Shown here: positions 9,251-17,504 of the stretch, piece by piece
Layout of the letters: every line of letters begins with the position of its first letter
How positions within the stretch are numbered: the stretch's first letter is position 1
Source: a virus
IMG/VR virus record: IMGVR_UViG_3300046167_000854
Span: 1-52,686 of that record
Direction: 5' to 3' (one strand)
DNA length: 52,686 bases
Translations under genes and position numbers: made by a program
The notes under the pieces: generated by a model
What the model was told of the DNA's origin: nothing
Databases searched by the model: none
What the model saw: only the letters and a program-made list of their open reading frames with translations

Positions 9251-9516
9251 CACTGATTCTCCCACTCGATAACTTCAAAATTAGGGTTGTTTTCCCAGCC
9301 GGGAAGCGGACCAAACATATTGCCGGTCTTTTTGTTGCGGATAGTGCGAGCTACCTTCACAACATCCTTCTTCTCGGGCTCGGGGTGTTCTGCTTTCTTC
9401 GTGAGACGGTCGAGCTTGTCCTCGAGCACTTCCAACGGAGACCGTCGGTCAAGCTTGACGCCGTACTTCTCTTTTGCCTCTTCGAAGATTTCGTCTTTGC
9501 GAGTCTTGTCAGCCAT
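9250..9516 (-). CDS. Small charged protein after coat gene, 88 residues
   Basis: A Lys/Glu-rich helical N-terminus (residues 1-50) and a short C-terminal motif (NMFGPLPGWENNPNFEVIEW). It follows the coat gene and its terminator and is translationally coupled (TGATG) to the DUF6682-like adaptor. Small proteins of this kind are common after the coat gene in podoviruses; role unknown, perhaps capsid completion. Confidence 0.7.
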   Translation of the reverse strand: MADKTRKDEIFEEAKEKYGVKLDRRSPLEVLEDKLDRLTKKAEHPEPEKKDVVKVARTIRNKKTGNMFGPLPGWENNPNFEVIEWENQ

Positions 9517-9528
9517 CTCTTAATCCTT

Positions 9529-9553
9529 AAAAACAGGGGGGCTTGCGCCCCCC
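9529..9553 (-). terminator. Intrinsic terminator after the coat gene
   Basis: On the minus strand a perfect seven-base stem, GGGGGGC and GCCCCCC, closes a four-base loop and is followed by TGTTTTT. It lies 9 bases past the coat protein stop and would cut transcription after this highly expressed gene, with read-through supplying the downstream tail genes. Confidence 0.9.
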
Positions 9554-9561
9554 GGACGGTC

Positions 9562-10422
9562 TTAGACCTTCCACTTGCCGACAGCGAGGCAATCTGGTGT
9601 GACTACGGACGAGCCATATACTTTGAGCCCCCTGACAGCATCACCGAAGGTAGTCTCGAGGCGCACAGTTTCAGTGTTAGTGAACTGTGACGCGAACGTG
9701 ATTGCCTTTGGGTGACCCGCAAGAATGTGGCTGTAAGTAGCATCGTCGCCAGCAGCTGGAACATGGAGGAGGTTTGACTGATACATAGTGAAACGATCCA
9801 CCATACCTACCTGACCGTTACGGAGAGGCGAAGTGCTATCTCCGGTCAAGTACGCCTGACGCAAGTCAGACTGCTTTAACATGTTGATCATCGATGGAGG
9901 CAGGACCATGTAGCGACCTTCCTCTGGGATGTTCAACCCATCAAGAGCTTCAGAGATCTCGAGGATTTTGCTCAAGATGTTTGCAGCCGTGATAGTTGTT
10001 CGTGCAGTGGTTGTAGTTGCATCTCCGATGACAGAGCTGAGCACGTCGGTTTCTACCGCAATCCTCATTCCCTCGGCAGCATCAGCAGATGCAGCTTCGA
10101 GCATGTTGATGTCAGCTTGCGCTGCCAACACATCGTCAATCTTAAAGCTGTAGTACTTGGCTTTGTCAATTGCAAGCTCGACAGTTCCAGTGCCCAACTC
10201 TTGAGTTGATACTGTTCCTGCGTAGTCGTTGATTGTTACAGCGGGTACTGTACGAATCGTGACCTTGTCGCCTTGCCCAGAGATTTCGCCCTCGTACGCA
10301 GTGTTTGAGATTGCGGGCATAACAGACTGAGCATAAAACTTAGCCTGCAACAATTTGGAGAATACCTCTGGAATAAAGTTTACTTCAGAAGTAGCTCCGG
10401 TACTAAAAAATGAAAATGCCAT
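9562..10422 (-). CDS. Major capsid protein, HK97-fold type
   Basis: 286 residues. An N-terminal helix (VNFIPEVFSKLLQAKFYAQS), a long middle with KVTIRTVPAVTINDYAG, and an A-domain-like C-terminal region (GRYMVLPPSMINMLKQSDLR, later SHILAGHPKAITFASQ) are typical of podovirus coat proteins. It follows a scaffold gene and precedes a strong terminator, as expected. Length fits a short coat protein without a delta domain because scaffold is separate. Confidence 0.9.
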   Translation of the reverse strand: MAFSFFSTGATSEVNFIPEVFSKLLQAKFYAQSVMPAISNTAYEGEISGQGDKVTIRTVPAVTINDYAGTVSTQELGTGTVELAIDKAKYYSFKIDDVLAAQADINMLEAASADAAEGMRIAVETDVLSSVIGDATTTTARTTITAANILSKILEISEALDGLNIPEEGRYMVLPPSMINMLKQSDLRQAYLTGDSTSPLRNGQVGMVDRFTMYQSNLLHVPAAGDDATYSHILAGHPKAITFASQFTNTETVRLETTFGDAVRGLKVYGSSVVTPDCLAVGKWKV

Positions 10423-10443
10423 GATTAATTCCTCACAAGAGAA

Positions 10444-11355
10444 TTAACGGCGAATCGCTCCCTGTTCCATTGCTGAAAGAATGTCTTTTTGGTGCTTCAC
10501 AAAATCTTTGTTCGGCATCCTCATAATTTCTTCAACAGTCCAAGTACGCTTTCCACCAGTAACGTTTTGGCTTCTGGCTTTCGGCATTTTGGGTTCTGCA
10601 ACCGCTCGTGCCTTTTCCAGAGACCGCTCTTGCGGCGTCGGAGGTCTTAGCCCCATTTCTTCTTTGAATCTACTCAGTACAGCATTCACATCATTTGATG
10701 AGCCTTGTTCCACCCAGTTATGGGTAGATGCATTCTGCGCCTCCAGCCAGTTCATCCAGTCAGAAGTTGCAATAAGCTCGTCCAGATCTGGGTGTGCCGC
10801 ACGGATGCGATTGAAATGCTCTTCAGCCGCAAGGGCTTGCTGCTCTTCAACTCTGCGTTGCTCCTGAGCGCTCAAAGCTTCCTTGGCGCTTTGAACCTCT
10901 GCCTGCGTTCGACTGAGCTCGTCTAGCAAGGGACCAGCGATGTCGGGATATTCCTCCCGGATTTGCGCTAGCTTTGCTGTGTCTTGCTCATTCGCTGCAA
11001 GCTGACCTTTAAGCTCTGCAAGATTCTTAAACATCTCTTCGTTTTGACGACGAAGGTCTGCTGTTTCCTGCGTTGCTTTGGTCATTCGACTCTGTGCGCC
11101 TTTCATTGCCTTCTCAGCTTTTTCCAAAGCTGACCTCAAAGTTTCCACTTCGCCGCTTTCAAGTGGTTCCTCTGGTGCCTCTTCCGCAAAGGGTTGTTCA
11201 GCCGTGTCCTCGGGCTCGGGGGCTGCTTGCAGCGTCTCTACTTCCGCTTCTACTTCCGGTTGTTCCTCTTCAGGAGTCGGGTTCGCCGCGTTCTGATATT
11301 GCTCCATTAACTCTTTTGCTTCGGCTTCTAATCGCGCCGGGTCATTTCTGCTCAT
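10444..11355 (-). CDS. Capsid scaffolding protein
   Basis: 303 residues, highly charged. The N-terminus is acidic (Glu/Pro-rich, 20-75). The middle (75-180) is a predicted long coiled coil with Glu, Lys, Gln, Ala and Leu. The C-terminal ~40 residues are basic (RSQNVTGGKRTWTVEEIMRM, ending IRR), as in scaffold proteins whose basic end binds coat. Its place between portal and coat supports the call. Confidence 0.85.
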   Translation of the reverse strand: MSRNDPARLEAEAKELMEQYQNAANPTPEEEQPEVEAEVETLQAAPEPEDTAEQPFAEEAPEEPLESGEVETLRSALEKAEKAMKGAQSRMTKATQETADLRRQNEEMFKNLAELKGQLAANEQDTAKLAQIREEYPDIAGPLLDELSRTQAEVQSAKEALSAQEQRRVEEQQALAAEEHFNRIRAAHPDLDELIATSDWMNWLEAQNASTHNWVEQGSSNDVNAVLSRFKEEMGLRPPTPQERSLEKARAVAEPKMPKARSQNVTGGKRTWTVEEIMRMPNKDFVKHQKDILSAMEQGAIRR

Positions 11356-11383
11356 CTTTCGGGTCCTCTAAGGATGTCCGTAG

Positions 11384-11605
11384 CTATGTGAAATCGGATG
11401 TCCGTTTCCGGGTCCGTTCACGTTCTAAAGTGGCTTTCGCCGTTTCTTCCAGCTCAAGCATGAAACGCAACTCAAGGATGCGCCCTTGCTCATACCGAAA
11501 ATCTTTCTCACCTGCCGCTTCTAGTAGCTCTCGGGCGCTATCCAATCGGGACGCCAGGAGCTGCTGGACCTGCTGCCATTCCGGCTTCAGGGTTAGCGCC
11601 AGCAC
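11384..11605 (-). CDS. Small helical protein between portal and scaffold
   Basis: 73 residues with the GTG start at 11605, which overlaps the portal end by 68 bases in another frame. A longer frame opens at 11671 but that start lies deeper in the portal. The product is almost entirely helical (LKPEWQQVQQLLASRLDSAR, then GRILELRFMLELEETAKATL), matching small genes that commonly sit between portal and scaffold. Function unknown; the start is uncertain. Confidence 0.65.
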   Translation of the reverse strand: MLALTLKPEWQQVQQLLASRLDSARELLEAAGEKDFRYEQGRILELRFMLELEETAKATLERERTRKRTSDFT

Positions 11606-13502
11606 CGCCTTGCTGCATTCCAGCGAGCATTTGATTTTGGAGTGCTTGCTCAGCTTGTAACCTCTCTTCACTTTTGATCACGTCATCGGGATCAATATCT
11701 AACGTCTGCGCGATTTCACGCAGAAGCTTATTGCGATCTACTTGAGGGGCATCCATGGGGTTTGATACCAGCGAGAGGAACTGGAGCAGTCGCTGGCTTT
11801 GCACTTCTTTCTGCACGAGTGCGGTGCTTCCGCGGGCTACGATACGCAAGTCGCCTTTTATATCTTCGCGGGGGTTGTACTCCATGTTCCAGTGGAACAG
11901 TGCCTCGATCATTGGCTCGAGGAGGAAGTCATCGATGTTCTTGATCGTAGACTTCAGCGCGACGTTAGCCGCACCCATCAACATAGAGATACCGGTAGCC
12001 GTCTTGTTCAGTGACTTGCCTGACTCGCCGTGCGTGTAGCTCGGTAGTGATGTTGTTTCATCGGCAAAACGCCGGAACAGCTCAACGATCTGGTTGAGTC
12101 CGTTCGCATTCGCCACGGGCTGATACCAGCGTACCGCCGGCATGGAGCCGTCCCCACCTTCGCGCAGAAATACGCGCCACGGATGGATGTCTGTAGGATC
12201 TTCCCCAGCAGCCAAGAGGTCGGTGTTTACTTCCAGCATCGGACCCGAGGACAGGGCGAGGTTGTCGAGCCAAATACGCACGGCGGCGTTCATAGTGCTC
12301 TGAGAATCGCGCATCATGCGGGGGACGCCGATGCCCCAGAACTGATGAGGACTGCGTTCGTAGGGAAAGATATGGTACGGAATCTTGTAACCAGCTATTG
12401 GATTCAAGATGATCTTCAAGATTTTCGAGTCGCACATCCACACGCAAGCAGAGAAGTCCGCTGAGAGGTCGGCGCCTTCCGGCACTTCAATGCCGTGGTC
12501 TTTTAGCTCATAACCATCGATAGTGCCCCAGTACTCAAAAACCTCGAATCTATTGGGCTCAGAATGATCATGAATACCAGCAAGCCGACGGCGGTCTCGC
12601 TCGTGATCAGCTTCGACATAGTTGCCTTTCCTGTTGTTTTTAAGCAGATAGCGGACCATATCCCCGTCAAATCCGGGCAGGTCAACAAGGGCCCTAAACT
12701 GGGTGCGCGTCAAAACATGGCGGCGGAATAACCCATCGCAATCGTCTAGCGTCGTGCAGTATGGGTCGGGGTATAGATCAAAGACCGATACCGACTCTAG
12801 CTCAGGCACTGCCTCTTCGACCATTGCCATGACGTAGGTTTGATTACCCATTTCATCCATGGCTTTCTGGTAGCTCTGCTTGCGATCGATGCGGACCGTG
12901 CCAGCTTTCACCGCGCCAGAACCAAAGATGCAAGCCTCAAGCATGGACTGCTTCAGCTTTTGGTCTGAGTCGCTTTCGATTAGCTGGTCAGAAATGACAA
13001 CCGTCATAGCCTCAGCTGCATCGTCTGCAATGCTTTGCTCAGCTTTGAGAAACTCGGGCTCGAGTTCCTTGATCCGCGCCATGATCAGATCCTGATTCAT
13101 GTTGGGATCCATGCCGGACGCAGCGACAATCTCTTGTGTCGCCTGAGCACGAAGCTCCATTGCCTTCATCGGATCCAGCTGCGCGATCGGCGTGGGGCTC
13201 ACAGAGAAAAATAGGTCGCCCTGCTGGAACAGCAGATCCACGATACGACTGTAGGCAGCCATAACCTTTGTTCGAGTAAGACCCACAAAAACTTTTGATC
13301 GGGCGCCCGCATCGCTTAATGCCGCAAGTACGCTGGGCTCGTATACACCGTTGTACTGGCGCAGATCTTTCAGCCACTCATTCTCTGTTTCTTTACGAGC
13401 GTCTTTGTATTCCTGAAAAGTTTTAGATAAGCGACCACCCAGCGAATTGAGCTCTTGCTCTTGCTGTCCGTCTAGATTGTCGTCGTCGTATTCTTCTAGC
13501 AT
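11538..13502 (-). CDS. Portal protein
   Basis: 654 residues, the normal size of a P22/T7-class podovirus portal. It forms the dodecameric ring at the DNA-entry vertex. Visible features are KVFVGLTRTKVMAAYSRIVD near residue 70, the conserved SVFDLYPDPYCTTLDD near 235, YHIFPYERSPHQFWGIGVPR near 370, and a helical stem with HGESGKSLNKTATGISMLM near 490. The C-terminus is Gly/Ala/Met rich. It starts two bases after the terminase stop and is followed by the small helical and scaffold genes. Confidence 0.92.
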   Translation of the reverse strand: MLEEYDDDNLDGQQEQELNSLGGRLSKTFQEYKDARKETENEWLKDLRQYNGVYEPSVLAALSDAGARSKVFVGLTRTKVMAAYSRIVDLLFQQGDLFFSVSPTPIAQLDPMKAMELRAQATQEIVAASGMDPNMNQDLIMARIKELEPEFLKAEQSIADDAAEAMTVVISDQLIESDSDQKLKQSMLEACIFGSGAVKAGTVRIDRKQSYQKAMDEMGNQTYVMAMVEEAVPELESVSVFDLYPDPYCTTLDDCDGLFRRHVLTRTQFRALVDLPGFDGDMVRYLLKNNRKGNYVEADHERDRRRLAGIHDHSEPNRFEVFEYWGTIDGYELKDHGIEVPEGADLSADFSACVWMCDSKILKIILNPIAGYKIPYHIFPYERSPHQFWGIGVPRMMRDSQSTMNAAVRIWLDNLALSSGPMLEVNTDLLAAGEDPTDIHPWRVFLREGGDGSMPAVRWYQPVANANGLNQIVELFRRFADETTSLPSYTHGESGKSLNKTATGISMLMGAANVALKSTIKNIDDFLLEPMIEALFHWNMEYNPREDIKGDLRIVARGSTALVQKEVQSQRLLQFLSLVSNPMDAPQVDRNKLLREIAQTLDIDPDDVIKSEERLQAEQALQNQMLAGMQQGGAGANPEAGMAAGPAAPGVPIG

Positions 13503-13504
13503 GT

Positions 13505-15091
13505 TTAGTAACCCGTCGTTGAGTCAACCGTTCGGAAACGGCGTTTGACTTCATGCCTCCGAGGTCGGGGCATCGATGCGAGTCCATGCAGAGCTATGGC
13601 GTATGCCATAACGCGGTCGTCGTGACAACCGCTTTGAGCATTATACGCGCCTTTTTCATCAATTACATAGGTTCGTAGCTCGTTTACCAGCTCTTTGTCA
13701 GCAATTCCCGATTCTCGTTGGCGAAGTAGCGCCGCAAGGTTGTCGATGATTAGAGGTTTTGTTTTGGATGTGGTTAAAAAACCACCGCGTTTTGTGAGCT
13801 TGTCGCCGTATGCACCGTCCACAGAGCTCTCGATAAACATGTTCGGGTACTGCAATTCCTGCATGCGGCGCAGCGTAGTCAGACCGTGGTTGTTTCTTTC
13901 CACAATCATGTAGGCATTCCGATAGCGCTTCCCCAGGTTGCAGAGCAGGTCCGCATAGGCATAAGGATCTATGTGCCCGTGCCAGCACGCGACCTGACGA
14001 CCACGCCCGTCCAGCACTTGAGCAACGCTGTAGTCGCCATAGGCAAGTCCCTCAGCAACGTCCACACCGATGACGTAGTTATCTTCTTCGGGCGGGTGCC
14101 ACTCTCTATATGGACCATATGACCCCTCGTGCAGCTCTCCACTCTGCAGCTCTCCACGAAAGTCCGGGGTGTATATCTCAGTCTCTGCATCACGCAGACA
14201 AGCGTCCTCCACGAAGCACCGTCCTGAGGTCAAGAATGCTTCTAGAGGTGTTGATGGATACTCCTGCCGGAATAGATCGGTAGAACCAAGCTCGTCTAAT
14301 TTTGAGCGGCGGAACATCATCTGCTGATCATCTAGCCCGAACTGCCGCGCTAATTTTTCTTCTTCGGGAGTTTTTTCAAAATAAGCGTTTGGCTTGCGGC
14401 GGTACTCCGGCATCCAGAACCACGGGATAAAGCACACCTGCCATTCGGTCTCGCCACGCAGGGACTTCATAACCTGATCATAGAACCACCCGCCAGCACC
14501 ATTCGCCGTGGATTCTAGGATTACTTCAGAGCCTGTTCCTCCAACCGTCTGCAAGAGACCTGCAACGATGTCTGAGCCCTGTGGGTAGAAGGCTACCTCA
14601 GACCCATGGACAAATCGGTTTGTTTGACCACGACCCGTCTGCGTGCTCCTAGCAGTACCTACCCGGAACCTTGAGTTGATGCCGTCGAAAACTAAAGTCG
14701 AACTAGATTGGGAAGCAAGAGGAGGAGCAAAAGCAGGGTGAGGGACATTATCGTAGAAATATCTGACCATGTTAAATATTGAGTTCGTACTTTCCGCCAG
14801 ATGCGAGAGTACAAACGCATTCGCGTTTTTATTCTGAGTGACCTTCCAAAACATCCTGCCTTCAACATACGTCGATATCCCCGTCTGCCGCGCCTTCAAA
14901 ACGAGAGCGCGTACGTTTCCTTGTTCTTCCAATTGCTTTTCAAATTGAGAGTGGACCCATTTCTGACCGGTGTTGAGACGGAACGGAATGGATGCCCCCT
15001 CCTTGTTTACAATCCGAAGGACGTTCTTTGAGTACAGCGGGAAGTTGTATTTAAGTTTCCGCGCGACTTCTTCTATACTTTTTTGCGTCAT
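13505..15091 (-). CDS. terL: Terminase large subunit
   Basis: 528 residues: the packaging ATPase-nuclease that pumps DNA through the portal. The ATPase P-loop variant is KARQTGIST (66-74), with an FVLSHL segment after it and VILESTANG as the strand and coupling region. The nuclease half starts at VIGVDVAEGLAYGDYS (about 336-351, first catalytic Asp) and ends with CHDDRVMAYAIA (about 488-500, acidic pair). Its 5' end overlaps the HNH gene by 41 bases, and the portal follows directly. Confidence 0.93.
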   Translation of the reverse strand: MTQKSIEEVARKLKYNFPLYSKNVLRIVNKEGASIPFRLNTGQKWVHSQFEKQLEEQGNVRALVLKARQTGISTYVEGRMFWKVTQNKNANAFVLSHLAESTNSIFNMVRYFYDNVPHPAFAPPLASQSSSTLVFDGINSRFRVGTARSTQTGRGQTNRFVHGSEVAFYPQGSDIVAGLLQTVGGTGSEVILESTANGAGGWFYDQVMKSLRGETEWQVCFIPWFWMPEYRRKPNAYFEKTPEEEKLARQFGLDDQQMMFRRSKLDELGSTDLFRQEYPSTPLEAFLTSGRCFVEDACLRDAETEIYTPDFRGELQSGELHEGSYGPYREWHPPEEDNYVIGVDVAEGLAYGDYSVAQVLDGRGRQVACWHGHIDPYAYADLLCNLGKRYRNAYMIVERNNHGLTTLRRMQELQYPNMFIESSVDGAYGDKLTKRGGFLTTSKTKPLIIDNLAALLRQRESGIADKELVNELRTYVIDEKGAYNAQSGCHDDRVMAYAIALHGLASMPRPRRHEVKRRFRTVDSTTGY

Positions 15092-15530
15092 TCGCCACCA
15101 ATGCCCGTACCCACCACAGAAGCTGCAGGTAGCTCAGGTCATTTTTCAATAGATTGATTCGCCAACACACCAGCTGAATATTTTCGATCACGTACCCCAA
15201 CTCACTATCAATTCTGTCGATCGATACGTTCATATCGCCGAATGCAGGGTGATGTTGCATTGGCAGTCCTGACAGAGCACACGCGCCTTGCTGTTCCCAG
15301 TAAAGCCCCTCTATCTGCTCGCCAGTGATATTGAACTCGCGGTCAGTCCTCTTTGCGTTCGCCCTTGCCTGATTGACAATGTAGCTGGACCACGAAGCCG
15401 GAGAACGCCCCTGACGCTCTCTCTGAAGGTCTCTACAGCAAGAGCCACACTGAGTGCCCCTCTTGCCAATAAAGTCCTCTATTGGCTTTTCAGTGCAGCA
15501 GATGCTGCAAAGTCTATGACCAAGCTGCAT
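15051..15530 (-). CDS. HNH endonuclease
   Basis: 159 residues. Two Cys pairs near the N-terminus (C8/C11 and C28/C31) form a probable zinc site. The HNH core follows: CALSGLPM at 84-91, SIDRIDSELGY at 103-113, then N117 and N126/K129. HNH nucleases encoded beside terminase can assist DNA cutting during packaging, or behave as homing genes; both are possible. It overlaps the endolysin-like gene by 52 bases and terL by 41, tighter than a recent insertion would normally be. Confidence 0.8.
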   Translation of the reverse strand: MQLGHRLCSICCTEKPIEDFIGKRGTQCGSCCRDLQRERQGRSPASWSSYIVNQARANAKRTDREFNITGEQIEGLYWEQQGACALSGLPMQHHPAFGDMNVSIDRIDSELGYVIENIQLVCWRINLLKNDLSYLQLLWWVRALVANDAKKYRRSRAET

Positions 15531-15886
15531 TCTTTCTCGTGTGTGAGTTCTTCCAGCTCTTTCATTGCGTCCCGGCTACGGGATACGGCAATCCGATCAC
15601 TCATGAGCGCCATGCCCGGAGCGATACATCCCTGAAGCTCATCAGGGAAATTTGCTGAATGGAAAAGTATGTATGTGCGGTTAGGTACGTTTTTAACTTC
15701 CCAGCACCAACCGAACTTCGGTGACTTTCTGCGCTTCATTTCATACTCCCCCTCCGGGATGCACGATATCCGCGGGAGGTTTTCCTCCCACGGGCGCTCC
15801 ACTGTGTAGAACTCAACGCCACCAACAGTCAGTAAGCCCAGAGTTCCTTCAGGGTGATAGCAGAATCGCTCCAGTAATAACTCCAT
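15479..15886 (-). CDS. DUF5675 endolysin-like protein
   Basis: 135 residues from ATG 15886; the longer open frame to 16186 has an antisense-like composition and is ignored. The pattern TLGLLTVGGVEFYTVERPWE, then CIPEGEYE, then ILFHSANFPDELQGCIAPG, matches DUF5675 proteins. These are often found in phage lysis cassettes, and His76 and Cys87 recall L,D-transpeptidase-type catalytic residues. It sits one gene after a holin-like protein, supporting a lysis role. The bond cut is not known. Confidence 0.75.
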   Translation of the reverse strand: MELLLERFCYHPEGTLGLLTVGGVEFYTVERPWEENLPRISCIPEGEYEMKRRKSPKFGWCWEVKNVPNRTYILFHSANFPDELQGCIAPGMALMSDRIAVSRSRDAMKELEELTHEKECSLVIDFAASAALKSQ

Positions 15887-15888
15887 TT

Positions 15889-16083
15889 TTACTTCTCGCT
15901 TACCGGCTGAACCGTCATGAAGCGCAGGACCACGATTCCGCTCGCAATCACGCACCCGAGCATGGCTTGTACTGCCGGATTGGTGGGTAAAAATCCTATG
16001 AATCCCTGCAACACGGACAAGACAGCGATAGAGACGCCGTATTGGACTGTGCGGGACTTTAGGGCTTGTCTTAGTCTCTGCAT
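15889..16083 (-). CDS. Holin-like small membrane protein
   Basis: 64 residues with two hydrophobic segments, about 15-32 (VQYGVSIAVLSVLQGFIGFL) and 37-53, and a charged N-terminus. The ending FMTVQPVSEK resembles the common phage holin ending with TTQP. It lies two bases before the DUF5675 gene and overlaps the upstream Cys/Lys-rich gene as TAATG. The expected role is timed permeabilisation of the inner membrane. Confidence 0.7.
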   Translation of the reverse strand: MQRLRQALKSRTVQYGVSIAVLSVLQGFIGFLPTNPAVQAMLGCVIASGIVVLRFMTVQPVSEK

Positions 16084-16199
16084 TACTTCTTCCCCTTATT
16101 GGTCTTAGCGCGCATTCCACGCTTCGGTAGCGACTTCTTCTTGCACTTACCGGCTTTCTTACAGGCGGCTTTGGTTTTGCATGCACTGCACGGGGTCAT
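16083..16199 (-). CDS. Small Lys/Cys-rich protein, 38 residues
   Basis: A very short frame preceded by GAGGAAG with good spacing. Its stop overlaps the holin start (TAATG). The product has four Cys in the first 19 residues (MTPCSACKTKAACKKAGKCK), suggesting a metal knuckle, and a basic tail. Such tiny basic proteins occur near lysis or terminase genes of marine phages; function unknown. Confidence 0.6.
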   Translation of the reverse strand: MTPCSACKTKAACKKAGKCKKKSLPKRGMRAKTNKGKK

Positions 16200-16201
16200 A
16201 T

Positions 16202-16456
16202 CTACTTCCTCGACTTGGCACCGGAACATTTCCAGCGCTTTCTAGATAAATTGTTGGGGGTATTCGGGTCGTTTTGCTTTTCTTTGGACAAACCCTTCTT
16301 GATTCCTAGAGATCTAGCGCAATAGCTATCACCTTTTTTGGTTCCCGCCTTAACGCGAGACCCACCGTCCTTGGCTTTGCCTGCCTGCCCATAGGAAATC
16401 TTCCTACCAGAGGCGGTAACCTTCACTTTTGCTTTGCCTTTTCTAGGTGTTGCCAT
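16202..16456 (-). CDS. Basic protein, DUF6321-like, 84 residues
   Basis: A strongly basic chain. The C-terminal half contains SYCARSLGIKKGL and PNNLSRKRWKC, the pattern of small marine-phage proteins grouped as DUF6321 (assignment from memory of the motif, tentative). It ends two bases before the small Lys/Cys-rich gene. Possibly nucleic-acid binding or virion internal because of its charge; not shown by the sequence. Confidence 0.6.
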   Translation of the reverse strand: MATPRKGKAKVKVTASGRKISYGQAGKAKDGGSRVKAGTKKGDSYCARSLGIKKGLSKEKQNDPNTPNNLSRKRWKCSGAKSRK

Positions 16457-16696
16457 AATTACCTACTCTCATTTTTACCGTGGGTACTCTCATAAGCACC
16501 GCCCCCCCTATATTTTTGCTACCCCCCCCCAAAACGTGAAACAGGGTTTTAGATCTCTGCATACCCTCCATGGAACCAGATGGTCATCGTCGGCATTCGT
16601 GGTCCTCTTACCCCCGGGGGGGGTGGTGCTGCAGGGGGGGGGTGGTACCTATGCCACGTTATGCCCGGGATCCCACCTTTGACAGGTTGGAGTCCG
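16457..16696. other. Noncoding stretch with long C and G tracts next to terS
   Basis: 240 bases without a convincing gene. It holds C7 (16502-16508), C9 (16522-16530), C5G8 (16611-16623) and G9 (16634-16642). The two G runs are each followed by TGGT, making a near-direct repeat. The C tracts can pair with the G tracts, and the plus strand could form a G-quadruplex. A 65-codon minus-strand frame (16549-16746) crosses it, encoding Pro-rich sequence and overlapping the terS end; I do not accept it as a gene with confidence. Position beside terS makes a packaging site possible. Confidence 0.5.
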
Positions 16697-17119
16697 TTAG
16701 TGTAAGTCGTTGATATCTGGAGGATTTTCCTCGTCTTCCAAGTCAATCTCTGCCAAAAATGCCCCGTTTAAAGCCACAACCTCCGATTTCTCCGGAGCAA
16801 GCCAGCCTTCAGCCTTGAATAGACCCTCGATTGCGCGCAGCTTGTCAGCATCCTTGTCAGCGCCACTCGCCAGACCCTCGAGAGCGACTATCCATTTCGC
16901 CCGTCTGTCCTCGCTGTCCTCGCTCAATTCACGCCTCCTGCGGTCAATTTCCGCTTTGATGTTAGGTTTAGCTAAGTTCTCGTGTGCCTGAACCCTGAGC
17001 ACTGTTTCGCTGCTCTGACTGTAGCCAGCGCGTCTGCATGCCTCGGTCCCGTTACCACACGCCATGTACTCGTTGATGAACCGGGTCTGACGCTCTGTTA
17101 GTTTCCTCTGGGCACTCAC
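16697..17119 (-). CDS. terS: Terminase small subunit
   Basis: 140 residues. The N-terminal helix-turn-helix (LTERQTRFINEYMACGNGTE, then ACRRAGYSQSSE) is the Terminase_2-type DNA-recognition domain that binds the packaging site. An oligomerising helical middle follows, and an acidic C-terminus (LEDEENPPDINDLH) probably contacts the large subunit. It is separated from terL by the lysis and HNH genes, which is unusual but seen in other podoviruses. Confidence 0.85.
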   Translation of the reverse strand: MSAQRKLTERQTRFINEYMACGNGTEACRRAGYSQSSETVLRVQAHENLAKPNIKAEIDRRRRELSEDSEDRRAKWIVALEGLASGADKDADKLRAIEGLFKAEGWLAPEKSEVVALNGAFLAEIDLEDEENPPDINDLH

Positions 17120-17186
17120 TGCACAACCTCCGTTACTCCCCTATATACAAAACGGGACTGGGGTGCGGGTTTTCTTTTTTCCCGCC

Positions 17187-17453
17187 TCAAAAAAATCTGC
17201 CCATCGCACTGAGTACAGCTGCCAATACGATCCATGCAGCGCGCTCCCAGACGTGCCCTTTTCCGATGTGACCGCTCAGCTTCTCAGCCTGATCTCGCTG
17301 GATGCCTTCGATGACGTCCAGCCGGTACTCGTGACGCTGAACCCGTGTATCGATTCCGCTTGCTCGCTCTTCAATTCGACCCAGCTGCCCAAGCATTTCG
17401 GACACTGAGTCGAGCTTTTCTTCGATGCGGTTAAGTCTCTGATCAATATCCAA
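17187..17453 (-). CDS. Coiled-coil protein with C-terminal membrane anchor
   Basis: 88 residues. Residues 1-60 form heptad-like helices (IDQRLNRIEEKLDSVSEMLG, then RLDVIEGIQRDQAEKL), and 68-88 form a membrane helix (WERAAWIVLAAVLSAMGRFF). The shape resembles XhlA/hemolysin-type phage lysis accessories. It is the first gene of the leftward late operon. A lysis-related role is inferred; no spanin pair was found. Confidence 0.65.
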   Translation of the reverse strand: MDIDQRLNRIEEKLDSVSEMLGQLGRIEERASGIDTRVQRHEYRLDVIEGIQRDQAEKLSGHIGKGHVWERAAWIVLAAVLSAMGRFF

Positions 17454-17504
17454 TTTTCACCCCGAAATCACTGGCTAATCACATAAATCCGTATTGTATA
17501 TGAA

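Noticed and set aside
9244-9690. Plus-strand frame of 148 codons over the adaptor and coat genes
   Set aside because: It is antisense to three well-supported genes, crosses the strong terminator, and has no ribosome site or recognisable sequence.
15887-16186. N-terminal extension of the endolysin-like frame
   Set aside because: The extension overlaps the holin and small Cys-rich genes out of frame and is Arg/Ser/His-rich; ATG 15886 starts the recognisable domain.
16549-16746. 65-codon Pro-rich minus-strand gene across the G/C tracts
   Set aside because: Overlaps the terS end by 50 bases, starts without a good ribosome site, and half its sequence is read from homopolymers; possible but not supported.
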